Assembly (NCBI GenBank): GCA_965276635.1
Contig: CBDIBC010000005.1
Coordinates: forward strand, 1,302,001-1,366,000
DNA: 64,000 bases
Source of the DNA: CBDIBC01 sp965276635
Lineage (GTDB): Bacteria > Actinomycetota > Acidimicrobiia > Acidimicrobiales > Palsa-688
Direction: 5' to 3'
Within the stretch, counting starts at the first letter, position 1. The number at the start of each line of letters is the position of its first letter. The position numbers were made by a program, and so were the translations under genes. The notes under the pieces are model-generated. The model made no database searches, was not told the origin of the DNA, and saw only the letters and a program-made list of their open reading frames with translations. Shown here in pieces: positions 8,602 through 15,901 of the stretch.

Positions 8602-9573
8602 GTGCACCACGCGTCGCCCGTGATCCATCAGATCACCTTCCTGCAAGCGATCGTCATCGGCCTGATCCAGGGGATCACCGAGCTGTTCCCCGTCTCCAGC
8701 TTGGGCCACACCGTGCTCATTCCCTCCTGGATCGGCGGAAGTTGGGCAACCCTGGTCCGCCAGGAGTCCCTTTCGGAGAGCCCGTACCTCGCCTTCATCG
8801 TCGGGCTGCACCTTGCCACCGCAGTGGTGCTGCTCGGGTTCTACATTCGCGAGTGGGTCCGCCTCATCGGGGGGTTCCTCCGCAGCATCGCCCACCGGCG
8901 GGTGGAGACCGACGACGAGCGGCTGGCGTGGCTCATCGTGATCGCCACCATTCCCGTCGGCATCCTCGGGCTGATCTTCGAGCACCAGTTCCGGACCCTG
9001 TTCGCCAAGCCGTTGGCGGCCGGCATCTTCCTCACCATCAACGGTCTGATCCTCATGGCCGGCGAGATCTACCGCCGCAAGGGCCGGCCGGACATCGAGA
9101 CCGCCCCGTCCTCGGCCTCATCGACGACGGCCAAGGCCCGCTTCCGCGACGAGCGGATGGTGGACATCGGCGCCGACACCGAGCACCAGCTGTCCCAAGT
9201 CGGTGTCGTCAGCTCCTTCATCATCGGCCTCAGCCAGTCGCTCGCCCTGCTCGCCGGGATCAGCCGCGAAGGGGTCGCCATGGTCGGAGGCCTCTACCGG
9301 GGCCTGAGCAACGGGAGCGCCCTGCGGTTCTCGTTCCTCCTGTCCACGCCGGTCATCCTGGCGGCCGGAGCCCTTAAGGTCCCTGACCTCCTCGGCCACC
9401 TGGGCAACGGCATCCACGGTCAGATCATCGCCGGCAGCCTGGCCGCCCTGCTCACCTCACTCTTGGCGATCATCTTCCTCTCCCGCTACTTCAAGACACG
9501 CACCCTCAAGCCGTTCGCCATCTACTCGATCCTGTTCGGGGTGGCCTCGGTCATCCGCTTCGGGCTGTTCTGA
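8602..9573 (+). CDS. uppP: Undecaprenyl-diphosphate phosphatase
   Basis: Integral membrane phosphatase that recycles undecaprenyl pyrophosphate for cell-wall synthesis and can confer bacitracin tolerance. It has 323 residues, longer than the roughly 270 common in proteobacteria. The catalytic motif is QGITELFPVSSLGH near residue 21. The second motif is in GISREGVAMVGGLYRG, with the Ser-Arg typical of BacA. About seven to eight hydrophobic segments follow. Start at GTG 8602; a GTG at 8620 is a possible alternative. Divergent from mtr across a 160-base gap. Confidence 0.9.
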   Translation: MHHASPVIHQITFLQAIVIGLIQGITELFPVSSLGHTVLIPSWIGGSWATLVRQESLSESPYLAFIVGLHLATAVVLLGFYIREWVRLIGGFLRSIAHRRVETDDERLAWLIVIATIPVGILGLIFEHQFRTLFAKPLAAGIFLTINGLILMAGEIYRRKGRPDIETAPSSASSTTAKARFRDERMVDIGADTEHQLSQVGVVSSFIIGLSQSLALLAGISREGVAMVGGLYRGLSNGSALRFSFLLSTPVILAAGALKVPDLLGHLGNGIHGQIIAGSLAALLTSLLAIIFLSRYFKTRTLKPFAIYSILFGVASVIRFGLF

Positions 9574-10302
9574 CCTCGGACGGCCTCGGGTCGCGGCTGT
9601 GGCTGGGCGGCCGGCTGGCGTGAGGGACAGTCCAGGTGGTCGTCTTGATCGCCAGTGGTTCCACCAGCGCTCGGACGGGCGATGCGGAAGGATTCGAAGC
9701 TCGCCTTGACGTGTCTCCGGTCCGCCTCGACCTTCGGCCGTTGGATTTCGTACAGATAAGGGAATTCAGTCCAGGCGAAGACTGCGTCCCACAGTCGTGC
9801 GGCGGCTGGGCCCGTAGGGGCGGGAGTGATCACCGGGCCGAACAAAACATTGACGCCGTCGATTACCAGCGTCGGGACCCCATAGACGCCCAAGTCAACC
9901 GCACGCTGGTGGTCGACGCGTAGCTCCTCGCTGGTGGAGGAGTCGCCGACGGCTTGGCCGACGTGGCGGGGGTCCCGACCCATCTCGCGCAAGACTGCTT
10001 CCGCTCCCTCAGGTGTGTAGACCTTGACCCCCTCCTCGTGAAGCATCCGCCCACCAATCTCGTAGAACTGGTTTACCGCCAGATTCTCGGCGCAGCCAGG
10101 CGGCCACTCGCAAGAGGGACCAGCCGTAGGACCAGGGTCTCTCCCAGGGGTGCTTCTTGTCCTGCGGCCGATTGACCTCTTCCAGGGAGAAGAAACGCCA
10201 CGTCACTGCGATATCCCGCTGGGTACGGGCGTGCCTGATCCATTTGCTGGCCTGATAGGCCCACGGGCACATCAAGTCGAAATAAAACTCAACATCGGTC
10301 AT
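9522..10302 (-). pseudogene. DsbA/FrnE-type thioredoxin-fold oxidoreductase, frameshifted
   Basis: The first part (10302 down to about 10100) reads MTDVEFYFDLMCPWAYQASK, the usual start of the DsbA/FrnE/HCCA-isomerase group, with CPW at the active site. The frame then shifts near 10095-10105 and continues as FYEIGGRMLHEEGVKVYTP, then VDLGVYGVPTLVIDG with the cis-proline. Both halves belong to one gene of about 210-220 residues. After the family end, the second frame runs on into the 3' end of uppP, so the original stop is probably lost too. Either a real pseudogene or a sequencing indel. Confidence 0.7.
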
Positions 10303-10477
10303 AACCTGACGCTAACCCCTCGGCGAGCGCCCCGCCACGATGGAGGCCTTCTCGCCCCTCAAGGGTATCGGGAGCCGGCAGAGAGCCATTCGGCCTGAGG
10401 TCAACGGGAGAGTTCAGGGAACTCGGGGCATGGTAAGATCGGATCTCAAAAACAGCAAGGGCCAGGGGGTCAAGACG

Positions 10478-10996
10478 ATGGTAGAGCCGGTCACAAATCT
10501 ACGGCGAGCACGGCCTACATATCTGCTTGACGATCGAGAATTGCTCAAGGCGTGGCTGGACTTCCATCGCGCCACGCTTCTGACGAAGTGCGAAGGCCTG
10601 ACCGATGGGCAGCGGAAGGCTCGGCCTATCCCCACCTCGGAGCTTTCTCTTCACGGTCTACTACGCAATATGGCGGAAACGGAACGCAATTGGTTCCGCC
10701 GGATCCTGCTCCGAAACCCAGGCATGCCACGAATCTGGGATAATACTACAGGGCAAGGAAATGTTCTCATTCCGCTCGACGACGCCAGTTGGGAAAGCGA
10801 CCTGGCGGTATGGATGTCCGAGTGCGAATCCAGCCGAGAGGAAGCTGGGCGTCGAAGCCTCGACGACAGCGGCGTGTGGCGAGACAAGCAGGTGTCCTTG
10901 AGGTCGATCTACCTTCACATGATTCAAGAATATGCGCGCCACAACGGTCATGCCGACCTCATTCGGGAGCTGCTCGACGGTTCGGTAGGTCTATGA
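10478..10996 (+). CDS. DinB-like (DUF664) protein
   Basis: Protein of 172 residues with the four-helix DinB/YfiT pattern. LDFHRATLLTKCEGLTDGQR is followed by SLHGLLRNMAETERNWFRR, with a metal-ligand-type His in the second helix. IYLHMIQEYARHNGHADLIRE near the end supplies two further His. These three positions usually bind a metal in the family; thiol-dependent roles with mycothiol are known for some members. The ATG at 10478 is preferred because AGGGGG lies nine bases upstream. The gene is lower in GC than its neighbours. Confidence 0.8.
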   Translation: MVEPVTNLRRARPTYLLDDRELLKAWLDFHRATLLTKCEGLTDGQRKARPIPTSELSLHGLLRNMAETERNWFRRILLRNPGMPRIWDNTTGQGNVLIPLDDASWESDLAVWMSECESSREEAGRRSLDDSGVWRDKQVSLRSIYLHMIQEYARHNGHADLIRELLDGSVGL

Positions 10997-11202
10997 GTGG
11001 TCCGAACGATCATCGGGGGTTCCCGGTCGTGGCGCCTCCACTGGAAGACAAACCGCTGACAGGCCGGATGGCGGCGACGGAGTCGCAGTTACATTGGAGA
11101 TGGGCATGGGGCGCCGAACATCCAGCGGACAGGGTGTTGCTACGCTGGCTTGACCCCTACGGGAAAAGCGAAGAGAGCCGATGCAGACTGTCGTTGATCT
11201 AA
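10993..11202 (+). CDS. Small hypothetical protein
   Basis: Possible 69-residue protein whose ATG overlaps the stop of the DinB-like gene. It reads MSGPNDHRGFPVVAPP and later HWRWAWGAEHPADRVLLRWL. No family is recognised. The end overlaps the start of the next small gene by 22 bases in another frame. The overlap with the DinB stop is the main support. Confidence 0.35.
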   Translation: MSGPNDHRGFPVVAPPLEDKPLTGRMAATESQLHWRWAWGAEHPADRVLLRWLDPYGKSEESRCRLSLI

Positions 11203-11477
11203 CCAACAGCAATTGCGCATGGTGTCGCGATGCGATGGTCGCCCATCTGAGGGCCCGCCCGCTGGTCCGCGTTGTGCGTCTTTCCCGCAGCACTGGCTAC
11301 CTGGTCGTCGACCACGATCATGACAACGTGGCAGCCCTCGTGACGGAGATCAGTGAGGATCTCCGCGGCTGGGAGTTGGCCGATAACGGGGAGCGAGTCA
11401 TGGTCACCCTCGATGTGCACGAGCAGGGCGTTTGTCCTGTTCCGGCAGCATCAAAGTGTGAGGGCGGGTCGAAGTAG
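11181..11477 (+). CDS. Small protein with HMA-like fold pattern
   Basis: Protein of 98 residues. It opens MQTVVDLTNSNCAWCRDAMV: a strand, a C-x-x-C loop and a helix. A second strand (VVRVVRLSRSTGYLVVDH) and a helix (DNVAALVTEISEDL) follow. This beta-alpha-beta order resembles heavy-metal-associated domains, though the CAWC is not the classical MxCxxC. A metal-binding or regulatory role is only an inference. It lies just outside the left att site, in a stretch of atypical composition. Confidence 0.5.
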   Translation: MQTVVDLTNSNCAWCRDAMVAHLRARPLVRVVRLSRSTGYLVVDHDHDNVAALVTEISEDLRGWELADNGERVMVTLDVHEQGVCPVPAASKCEGGSK

Positions 11478-11509
11478 GGAAGGCAACGCTGGCGCGCTGG
11501 TTGCCATAA

Positions 11510-11690
11510 GGAATGGGCCTGGATTGGTGACGAAGGCCCGAACCGTGCGAATCCGACGGTTCTCGAAGCGCATGGCGGGTCGAGGCCGGCGGTCCGGGCC
11601 CGCAGGTCGGCGGAGTGGGTGTCTCGGCGACTGGCCTCGTCGGAGCGGACCAGCTCCAAGAACCTGGCGGGCGACACCGAGCCACAAAAG
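11510..11690 (-). pseudogene. Possible relic of an IS21 IstB-type helper
   Basis: On the minus strand one frame reads SPARFLELVRSDEASRRDTH and then SADLRARTAGLDP, and another continues MRFENR. This resembles the N-terminal segment of IstB ATPases, which has an alternating FLELLL..E..RR and LRAAR pattern. No Walker motif remains. It lies directly outside the att1 repeat. The match is from memory of the family pattern and is weak. Confidence 0.35.
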
Positions 11691-11704
11691 TGCTGATGAG
11701 AGGG

Positions 11705-11747
11705 GTGGGGCTAGGTGGAATCGAACCACCGACCTCAGCATTATCAG
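11705..11747 (-). repeat. att1: left attachment site of element A (tRNA-Ile 3' copy)
   Basis: A 43-base direct copy of the sequence at 46159-46201 and 62460-62502. It contains the 3' 41 bases of tRNA-Ile, from the anticodon loop to the discriminator end, in antisense on the top strand. Identity stops exactly in the anticodon loop, where tyrosine integrases often cross over. It is the far left end of the tandem array. Confidence 0.93.
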
Positions 11748-12004
11748 GTCTGTGCAGGCCACGGCGCTGACCTGCCCAAACACAGAAAACCCTAGGTCAG
11801 GGACCATGTGAACCTGACCAAAGGCGACCCTTGCTGACCCTTCCTGGCCAACGCTCGTGGTGCATCCGTGGTGCAGAGCATTCCCCAAACTCGCCCTGGA
11901 CCTCCGGTTCGAGTCGCCGCTCCCGACCAGGCGTCGACTGCCAAGACGCTGCTCCGGCCTCTGGCGGGCGGCACTCGTCAGACGGCCGGCGTACGCTTGA
12001 TGGT

Positions 12005-12274
12005 GTGGAGTTGCCCAGCGCGGATGATCGACTGCTCCGGGAGGCTGCGGGCCTTCTGGCCGAGCTCGCACCCCGTCATGGGATCAGCGCCGTCCAGCTC
12101 GGCGCTGATCCCGCTGAGCTCGTGGTCACCTTAGAGGAAGGCCGTACGTACTTCGATCTCGCCGAGTTCGAGGCCGAGGCCGAGGCCCTGCTCCGCCACC
12201 GTGTCAGCGTCACCTCCTCTGGCGCGCCTGGGGCTCATCCTCGCGAGTTGCTCGCTCCCGCTCCGACTGCGTGA
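12005..12274 (+). CDS. Degenerate MNT-type nucleotidyltransferase (MntA-like)
   Basis: Protein of 89 residues from GTG 12005. The second half, GRTYFDLAEFEAEAEALLRH, matches the region after the active site of minimal nucleotidyltransferases (the MNT half of MNT/HEPN pairs). The catalytic signatures GSxxRG and DxD are not visible; the equivalent stretch reads QLGADPAELVVTL. It overlaps the next gene, a HEPN-like protein, by GTGA. In active pairs MntA AMPylates and silences the HepT RNase. Here the enzyme appears to have lost catalysis. Confidence 0.6.
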   Translation: MELPSADDRLLREAAGLLAELAPRHGISAVQLGADPAELVVTLEEGRTYFDLAEFEAEAEALLRHRVSVTSSGAPGAHPRELLAPAPTA

Positions 12275-12627
12275 GCCGCCCCGAGGAGATTGCCGCACAG
12301 CTCGACGCTGCCATCCACGGCGCCGAGGAGGTACGCCGGGTCGTCTCCGAGGGCGGCCGAGCCGCCTTCGATGCCAGTGAGGACCGGAGCCGGGCCCTGG
12401 CGTTCTGCTGGGTGAGCACGGGCAGCGCTCTGAAGCACTACGCCCAGTTGACCGGCGCTCCCCAGGGCGCACCCCCGTTGTCGGCACCCATACGGTTCCG
12501 TGATCGCCTCGCCCATCAGCGTCTCGACAAGCTGGACCTCAACCTCCTCTGGGAGACCAGCGTCCGGGACGCCCCGTTGCTCCTCCGGGTCCTCAGCAGC
12601 CTGCGCGACCAAAGCAGCCTCGAGTAG
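12271..12627 (+). CDS. HEPN/HepT-like (DUF86) protein
   Basis: All-helical protein of 118 residues, GTG start overlapping the upstream stop. The segment IRFRDRLAHQRLDKLDLNLL aligns with the RNase motif of HepT (Arg, four residues, His, x, Tyr). Arg and His are kept, but the Tyr position is Arg. Its pairing with an MNT-like gene is the standard toxin/antitoxin order. Placement just inside att1 suggests an element-stabilising function, now perhaps impaired. Confidence 0.65.
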   Translation: MSRPEEIAAQLDAAIHGAEEVRRVVSEGGRAAFDASEDRSRALAFCWVSTGSALKHYAQLTGAPQGAPPLSAPIRFRDRLAHQRLDKLDLNLLWETSVRDAPLLLRVLSSLRDQSSLE

Positions 12628-12692
12628 TCGCAGCAAGCAGATGGCTCACCCCGCCACCCAAACCATGTCGGTCATGAGAGGGAGGACGTCCC

Positions 12693-12872
12693 GTGCAAGA
12701 AGAGTGGAGCCGAAAGGGTGCGACGCTCAGCGACAAGACGGCACACAGGGAATTCGGCCTCACCCAGGACGAGATCGTCGCCGCGATGCTTGCCTGTGGC
12801 CGAGTCGGATCCCGAGTCCGGCCTCAGCTAATGGTTGGCAGGGGTGGGTGGGGGGTGAATGCGGCGGCGTGA
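12693..12872 (+). pseudogene. Truncated small conserved protein
   Basis: From GTG 12693 the frame reads QEEWSRKGATLSDKTAHREF and then GLTQDEIVAAMLA, a pattern seen at the start of a short conserved protein family. After about 35 residues it loses that character and runs into the 3' end of the opposite NmrA-like gene, ending at 12872. This suggests a junction near 12,800-12,830 that removed the C-terminal half. Confidence 0.45.
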
Positions 12873-13693
12873 TCCTCAGCGAACTCTCGGAGGTTTCGGC
12901 CGGGGTGGCCGAGGATCCTGATGATGTCGTCTGAGGTCCATTCGGCGTCTCCGGTGGCGATGAGGCTGAACGCCGTGGCGTTCTGCTCGGCGACGGGGGC
13001 GGGGACACCGGCGGCGATCATCGCGTCGCGATCCTCATCGGCAGTGCGCGCGTTGAATGTGATGTGCCGTCCGAGGACATCGGAGAGGATGGTGGCCACG
13101 TCGTCGTAGGAGAGCAGGTCGGGGCCTGTGATCCAGTAGGTCTGGCCGGCATGGCCGTCGGGGTGGGCGGCGATCTGGGCCGCGACAGGGGCGACGTCAC
13201 GGGAGTCCACGAGGCCGACCCGTCCGTTCGCGGCCGAGGACGCGAAGCTGTCGGTTGCGGCGATGAGCGGTGCGAGCGCCAGGAAGTTCTGCATGTAGGC
13301 GTTGGCGCGCAGCAACGTGTGGGGCACGCCCGAGGCGGCCAGGCCGGCCTCGATCTCGCTCTGCCCGCGACGGCGAGCGACCGGAGAATCCGGCGAGGCT
13401 TTGCTCGTCACCTTGGTGATGAGTCCGACGCGTGCGTGTGCGGCAGCGTCGATGACGCGCAGCTCCTGGGCGGGCACCGCCGGGGAGACGAGGATCACCG
13501 CGTCGACACCATCCATCGCGGCCCGTAGAGCCGGGGCGTCGTCGAGGTCACCTGAGACGACCTCGACGCCGATGTCGGCGAGCTCAGCGTGACGTGCGCG
13601 GTCGCGCACGAGGATCCGAGCCGGCGTACCGGCGCGGCCGAGAAAGGCAGCAGCCTCGCTACCGACCTTTCCTGCGGTAGTGATGAGAATCAT
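12824..13693 (-). CDS. NmrA-like NAD(P)-binding oxidoreductase
   Basis: Atypical short-chain dehydrogenase of 289 residues. It starts MILITTAGKVGSEAAAFLGR, a GxxGxxG dinucleotide-binding loop, followed by RILVRD at the end of strand 2 and VILVSPAVPA. The family includes NADPH-sensing and quinone-reducing proteins such as YtfG. ATG 13693 is chosen because AGGAGG lies seven bases upstream; the longer open frame upstream lacks family sequence. It is divergent from a LysR regulator, the usual arrangement for a regulator controlling its neighbour. Confidence 0.85.
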   Translation of the reverse strand: MILITTAGKVGSEAAAFLGRAGTPARILVRDRARHAELADIGVEVVSGDLDDAPALRAAMDGVDAVILVSPAVPAQELRVIDAAAHARVGLITKVTSKASPDSPVARRRGQSEIEAGLAASGVPHTLLRANAYMQNFLALAPLIAATDSFASSAANGRVGLVDSRDVAPVAAQIAAHPDGHAGQTYWITGPDLLSYDDVATILSDVLGRHITFNARTADEDRDAMIAAGVPAPVAEQNATAFSLIATGDAEWTSDDIIRILGHPGRNLREFAEDHAAAFTPHPPLPTIS

Positions 13694-13820
13694 CAAATGC
13701 CTCCTGGGGATCTGAGTGGGCCGCACCCGGTGAATGCCCGGAGCGTGAGAGCAGTCTTCGCCGACGCGCTGGCGCGAACAAGGACCAGACCTGACACGCA
13801 ACGATTACTCTCGATGGTCG

Positions 13821-14741
13821 ATGTGGGAGACCGTCGAGCTGCGCGAGCTGAGGATCTTTCTCACCCTCGCCGACGAGCTGCACTTCGGTCGGACCGCCGA
13901 ACGGCTGAACATCTCCCAGTCGCGCGTCAGCCAGGCGATCCGCACCCTCGAAACGCAGGCCGGCGGCGTGCTGTTTCGGCGCACCAGCCGCCATGTCGCG
14001 CTCACCCCGTTGGGTGAACGCATGCGCGCCCGAGTGGGCCCGGCCTACGAGCAGCTGCGCCGCGGCTTTGAGGACGCCCGCGAGCAGGCCATGGGCATCT
14101 CGGGGACTCTGAGGATCGGCCTCTACACGCCATTGAGCGCGGGACGGCACATGGTCGAGATCGTGCGGGCGTTCACCGCGCGCCACCCCGACTGCGACGT
14201 GGTCTTCGTCAACACCGGGTTGACCGACGACCCGCTCAGCTGGGTGCGCAGCGGCCGCGTCGACTTGCTCGCGACGCGGCTGCCGATCGATCGACCCGAC
14301 ATCACCGTCGGCCCCATCCTCTCCCGCGAACGACGCGTGCTGCTCAGCTCCCGCGAGGACCCACTTGCCCACAGGGACGAGATCGACTACGACGACATCG
14401 GCGACCGCATGGTCTCTGACATCCCCACCTTTCCGCGCGAGATGATGGACGTCTACATCCCGCCGGTCACCAGCTCAGGACGACGCCTACGGCGTACCGT
14501 CAGCCACACCACCGAAGAGGTCATGATGCGCATCGCCGTCGGCGAGCTGGTCCACCCCACCGTCGAAGGGTGGATGGACCATCACGCCCACCCCGGCGTC
14601 GTCGCCGTCCCGATCCGCGACCTCCCGCCGTCCGAGACCGGGCTTGTCTGGGTCGCCGCGGTGCACAGCCCCCGCGTCGACGCGTTGGTGTCGATCGCCA
14701 ACGAGGTCCTCGCCAACACCGCACTCGGCCGAGAACACTGA
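13821..14741 (+). CDS. LysR-family transcriptional regulator
   Basis: Protein of 306 residues with the LysR winged helix-turn-helix at the N-terminus (LRELRIFLTLADELHFGRTA then SQSRVSQAIRTLE). A periplasmic-binding-like effector domain begins near GTLRIGLYTP. It is transcribed away from the NmrA-like gene; the 127-base gap between them should hold the shared operator. It probably regulates that oxidoreductase in response to a small ligand that cannot be named from sequence. Confidence 0.9.
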   Translation: MWETVELRELRIFLTLADELHFGRTAERLNISQSRVSQAIRTLETQAGGVLFRRTSRHVALTPLGERMRARVGPAYEQLRRGFEDAREQAMGISGTLRIGLYTPLSAGRHMVEIVRAFTARHPDCDVVFVNTGLTDDPLSWVRSGRVDLLATRLPIDRPDITVGPILSRERRVLLSSREDPLAHRDEIDYDDIGDRMVSDIPTFPREMMDVYIPPVTSSGRRLRRTVSHTTEEVMMRIAVGELVHPTVEGWMDHHAHPGVVAVPIRDLPPSETGLVWVAAVHSPRVDALVSIANEVLANTALGREH

Positions 14742-14983
14742 TCCAAGCCGCTTCTGGTCCGTCGCCGGCCCAGCAGTGTGGCCGAGACTGCTGCGCCCGG
14801 AGGGAACCAGCACTCGCGACCAATGCGACCGGGACGCTCGGCCGGCAGGTGGCCTGACGCTCGCGATGCTGGTGACGGCTAATTGCTCTTAGTCGCCACA
14901 AGACCGCCGCTCGTGGCGACAAACCGGGTCGGTAGGGCCTCGCGATCGGGCTTCCACCGCGGCGACAAATAGGCTCGCCGCCC
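14742..14983. promoter_or_regulatory. Recombination-site-like repeats upstream of the Tn3 recombinase
   Basis: Between 14,890 and 14,970 there is an inverted pair GTCGCCAC (14892-14899) and GTGGCGAC (14913-14920), followed by a direct copy GCGGCGACAAA near 14,960. The same GGCGACAAAC occurs at the other end of the transposon near 18,881. An inverted core plus direct repeats is the known layout of the internal recombination site used by TnpI-type recombinases (Tn4430 family). It lies just upstream of such a gene. The rest of the stretch holds no gene. Confidence 0.55.
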
Positions 14984-15886
14984 GTGACGAGCGACGTGGT
15001 CGATCTCGCCGAGGTCCCGGACCGGTTCGAACGGTGGCTTGACGGTCGGCCGTTGGCGGACCGGTCGCGGCGGGAGTACGCGCGCAACGTGCGGGCCTAC
15101 TGCGCCTGGCTGGCTGAGACCCCGGACCGTGCCAGCTGGCAGGGCGACCCGCTGGTCGATCCGTTGGCGCGTGATCACGCCGCCCGGGACTTCCGTCGCT
15201 GGCTGCAGGTCGAGCGCCGCGCGGCAGCGTCGACGGTGAACCTCGCGCTCGCGTCGCTGGACGCGCTGTATCGCTGCCTGGAGCTGGGCCGCCCGAACGT
15301 GCGTCGCGACAAGCCAGCGCAGGCGGCACCCCGCGCCCTGGATGAAGCGGGACAGCGCCGGTTGCTGCGCGCTGCGGAAGCGGCGCCGATCCGCGCCCGG
15401 GCGCTGGTGATGGTGATGGTGATGCTGTTCACCGCGCTGCGGATCTCTGAAGCTGTCGCGTTGGATCTCGACGACATCAGGATCACGACCCGCAAGGGGG
15501 TGCTGGTCGTGATGGGCAAGGGCGAGGTCCAGCGTGAGGTGCCGCTCAACGCGTTCGTGCGCCAGATCCTCGACGAATGGCTCGAGCACCGCGCCACGCT
15601 TGCCGGCGTTGGGGAGCGGGCGCTGTGGGTCAGCCGCACCGGCGGGCGCCTGTCGGCCCGCTCGGCCGACCGCGACGTACGGATGGTGGCGGCTGCCGCG
15701 GGGCTGGAGCTGTCGGCGCACACGCTGCGCCACACGTGCCTGACCGGACTGGTGCGCCGCGGCAACGATCTGGTGATGGTCGCCGAGCTGGCCGGCCACT
15801 CCAAGCTTGAGACCACGCGGCGCTACACGCTGCCCTCGGCAGCTGATCGCCACCGCGCGGTCGAGGACCTGATGATCGACTACTGA
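14984..15886 (+). CDS. Tyrosine recombinase, TnpI-like
   Basis: Protein of 300 residues with an N-terminal SAM-like DNA-binding domain (SRREYARNVRAYCAWLAE) and a C-terminal catalytic domain. The catalytic Arg lies in TALRISEAVALDLDD, the HxxR in SAHTLRHTCLTG, and the second His and nucleophile Tyr in GHSKLETTRRYTLP. It is encoded just upstream of a Tn3-family transposase, so cointegrate resolution is the likely role, as for TnpI of Tn4430. GTG 14984 is the first start in the frame. XerC/D-like function is the alternative. Confidence 0.82.
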   Translation: MTSDVVDLAEVPDRFERWLDGRPLADRSRREYARNVRAYCAWLAETPDRASWQGDPLVDPLARDHAARDFRRWLQVERRAAASTVNLALASLDALYRCLELGRPNVRRDKPAQAAPRALDEAGQRRLLRAAEAAPIRARALVMVMVMLFTALRISEAVALDLDDIRITTRKGVLVVMGKGEVQREVPLNAFVRQILDEWLEHRATLAGVGERALWVSRTGGRLSARSADRDVRMVAAAAGLELSAHTLRHTCLTGLVRRGNDLVMVAELAGHSKLETTRRYTLPSAADRHRAVEDLMIDY

Positions 15887-15901
15887 CCCAGGGAGGCGAG
15901 C

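Noticed and set aside
11707..11747. A second tRNA gene
   Set aside because: Only the 3' 41 bases are present; acceptor 5' strand, D arm and half of the anticodon arm are missing, so it is an att copy.
11353..11811. Plus-strand open frame through the att1 region
   Set aside because: It contains the antisense tRNA reading GARWNRTTDLSII, seen at all att copies, and no family sequence.
14855..14892. Left terminal repeat of the Tn3-family transposon
   Set aside because: Only the last five bases (CTTAG) match the right repeat and the outer GGGG is missing; not called as a repeat.
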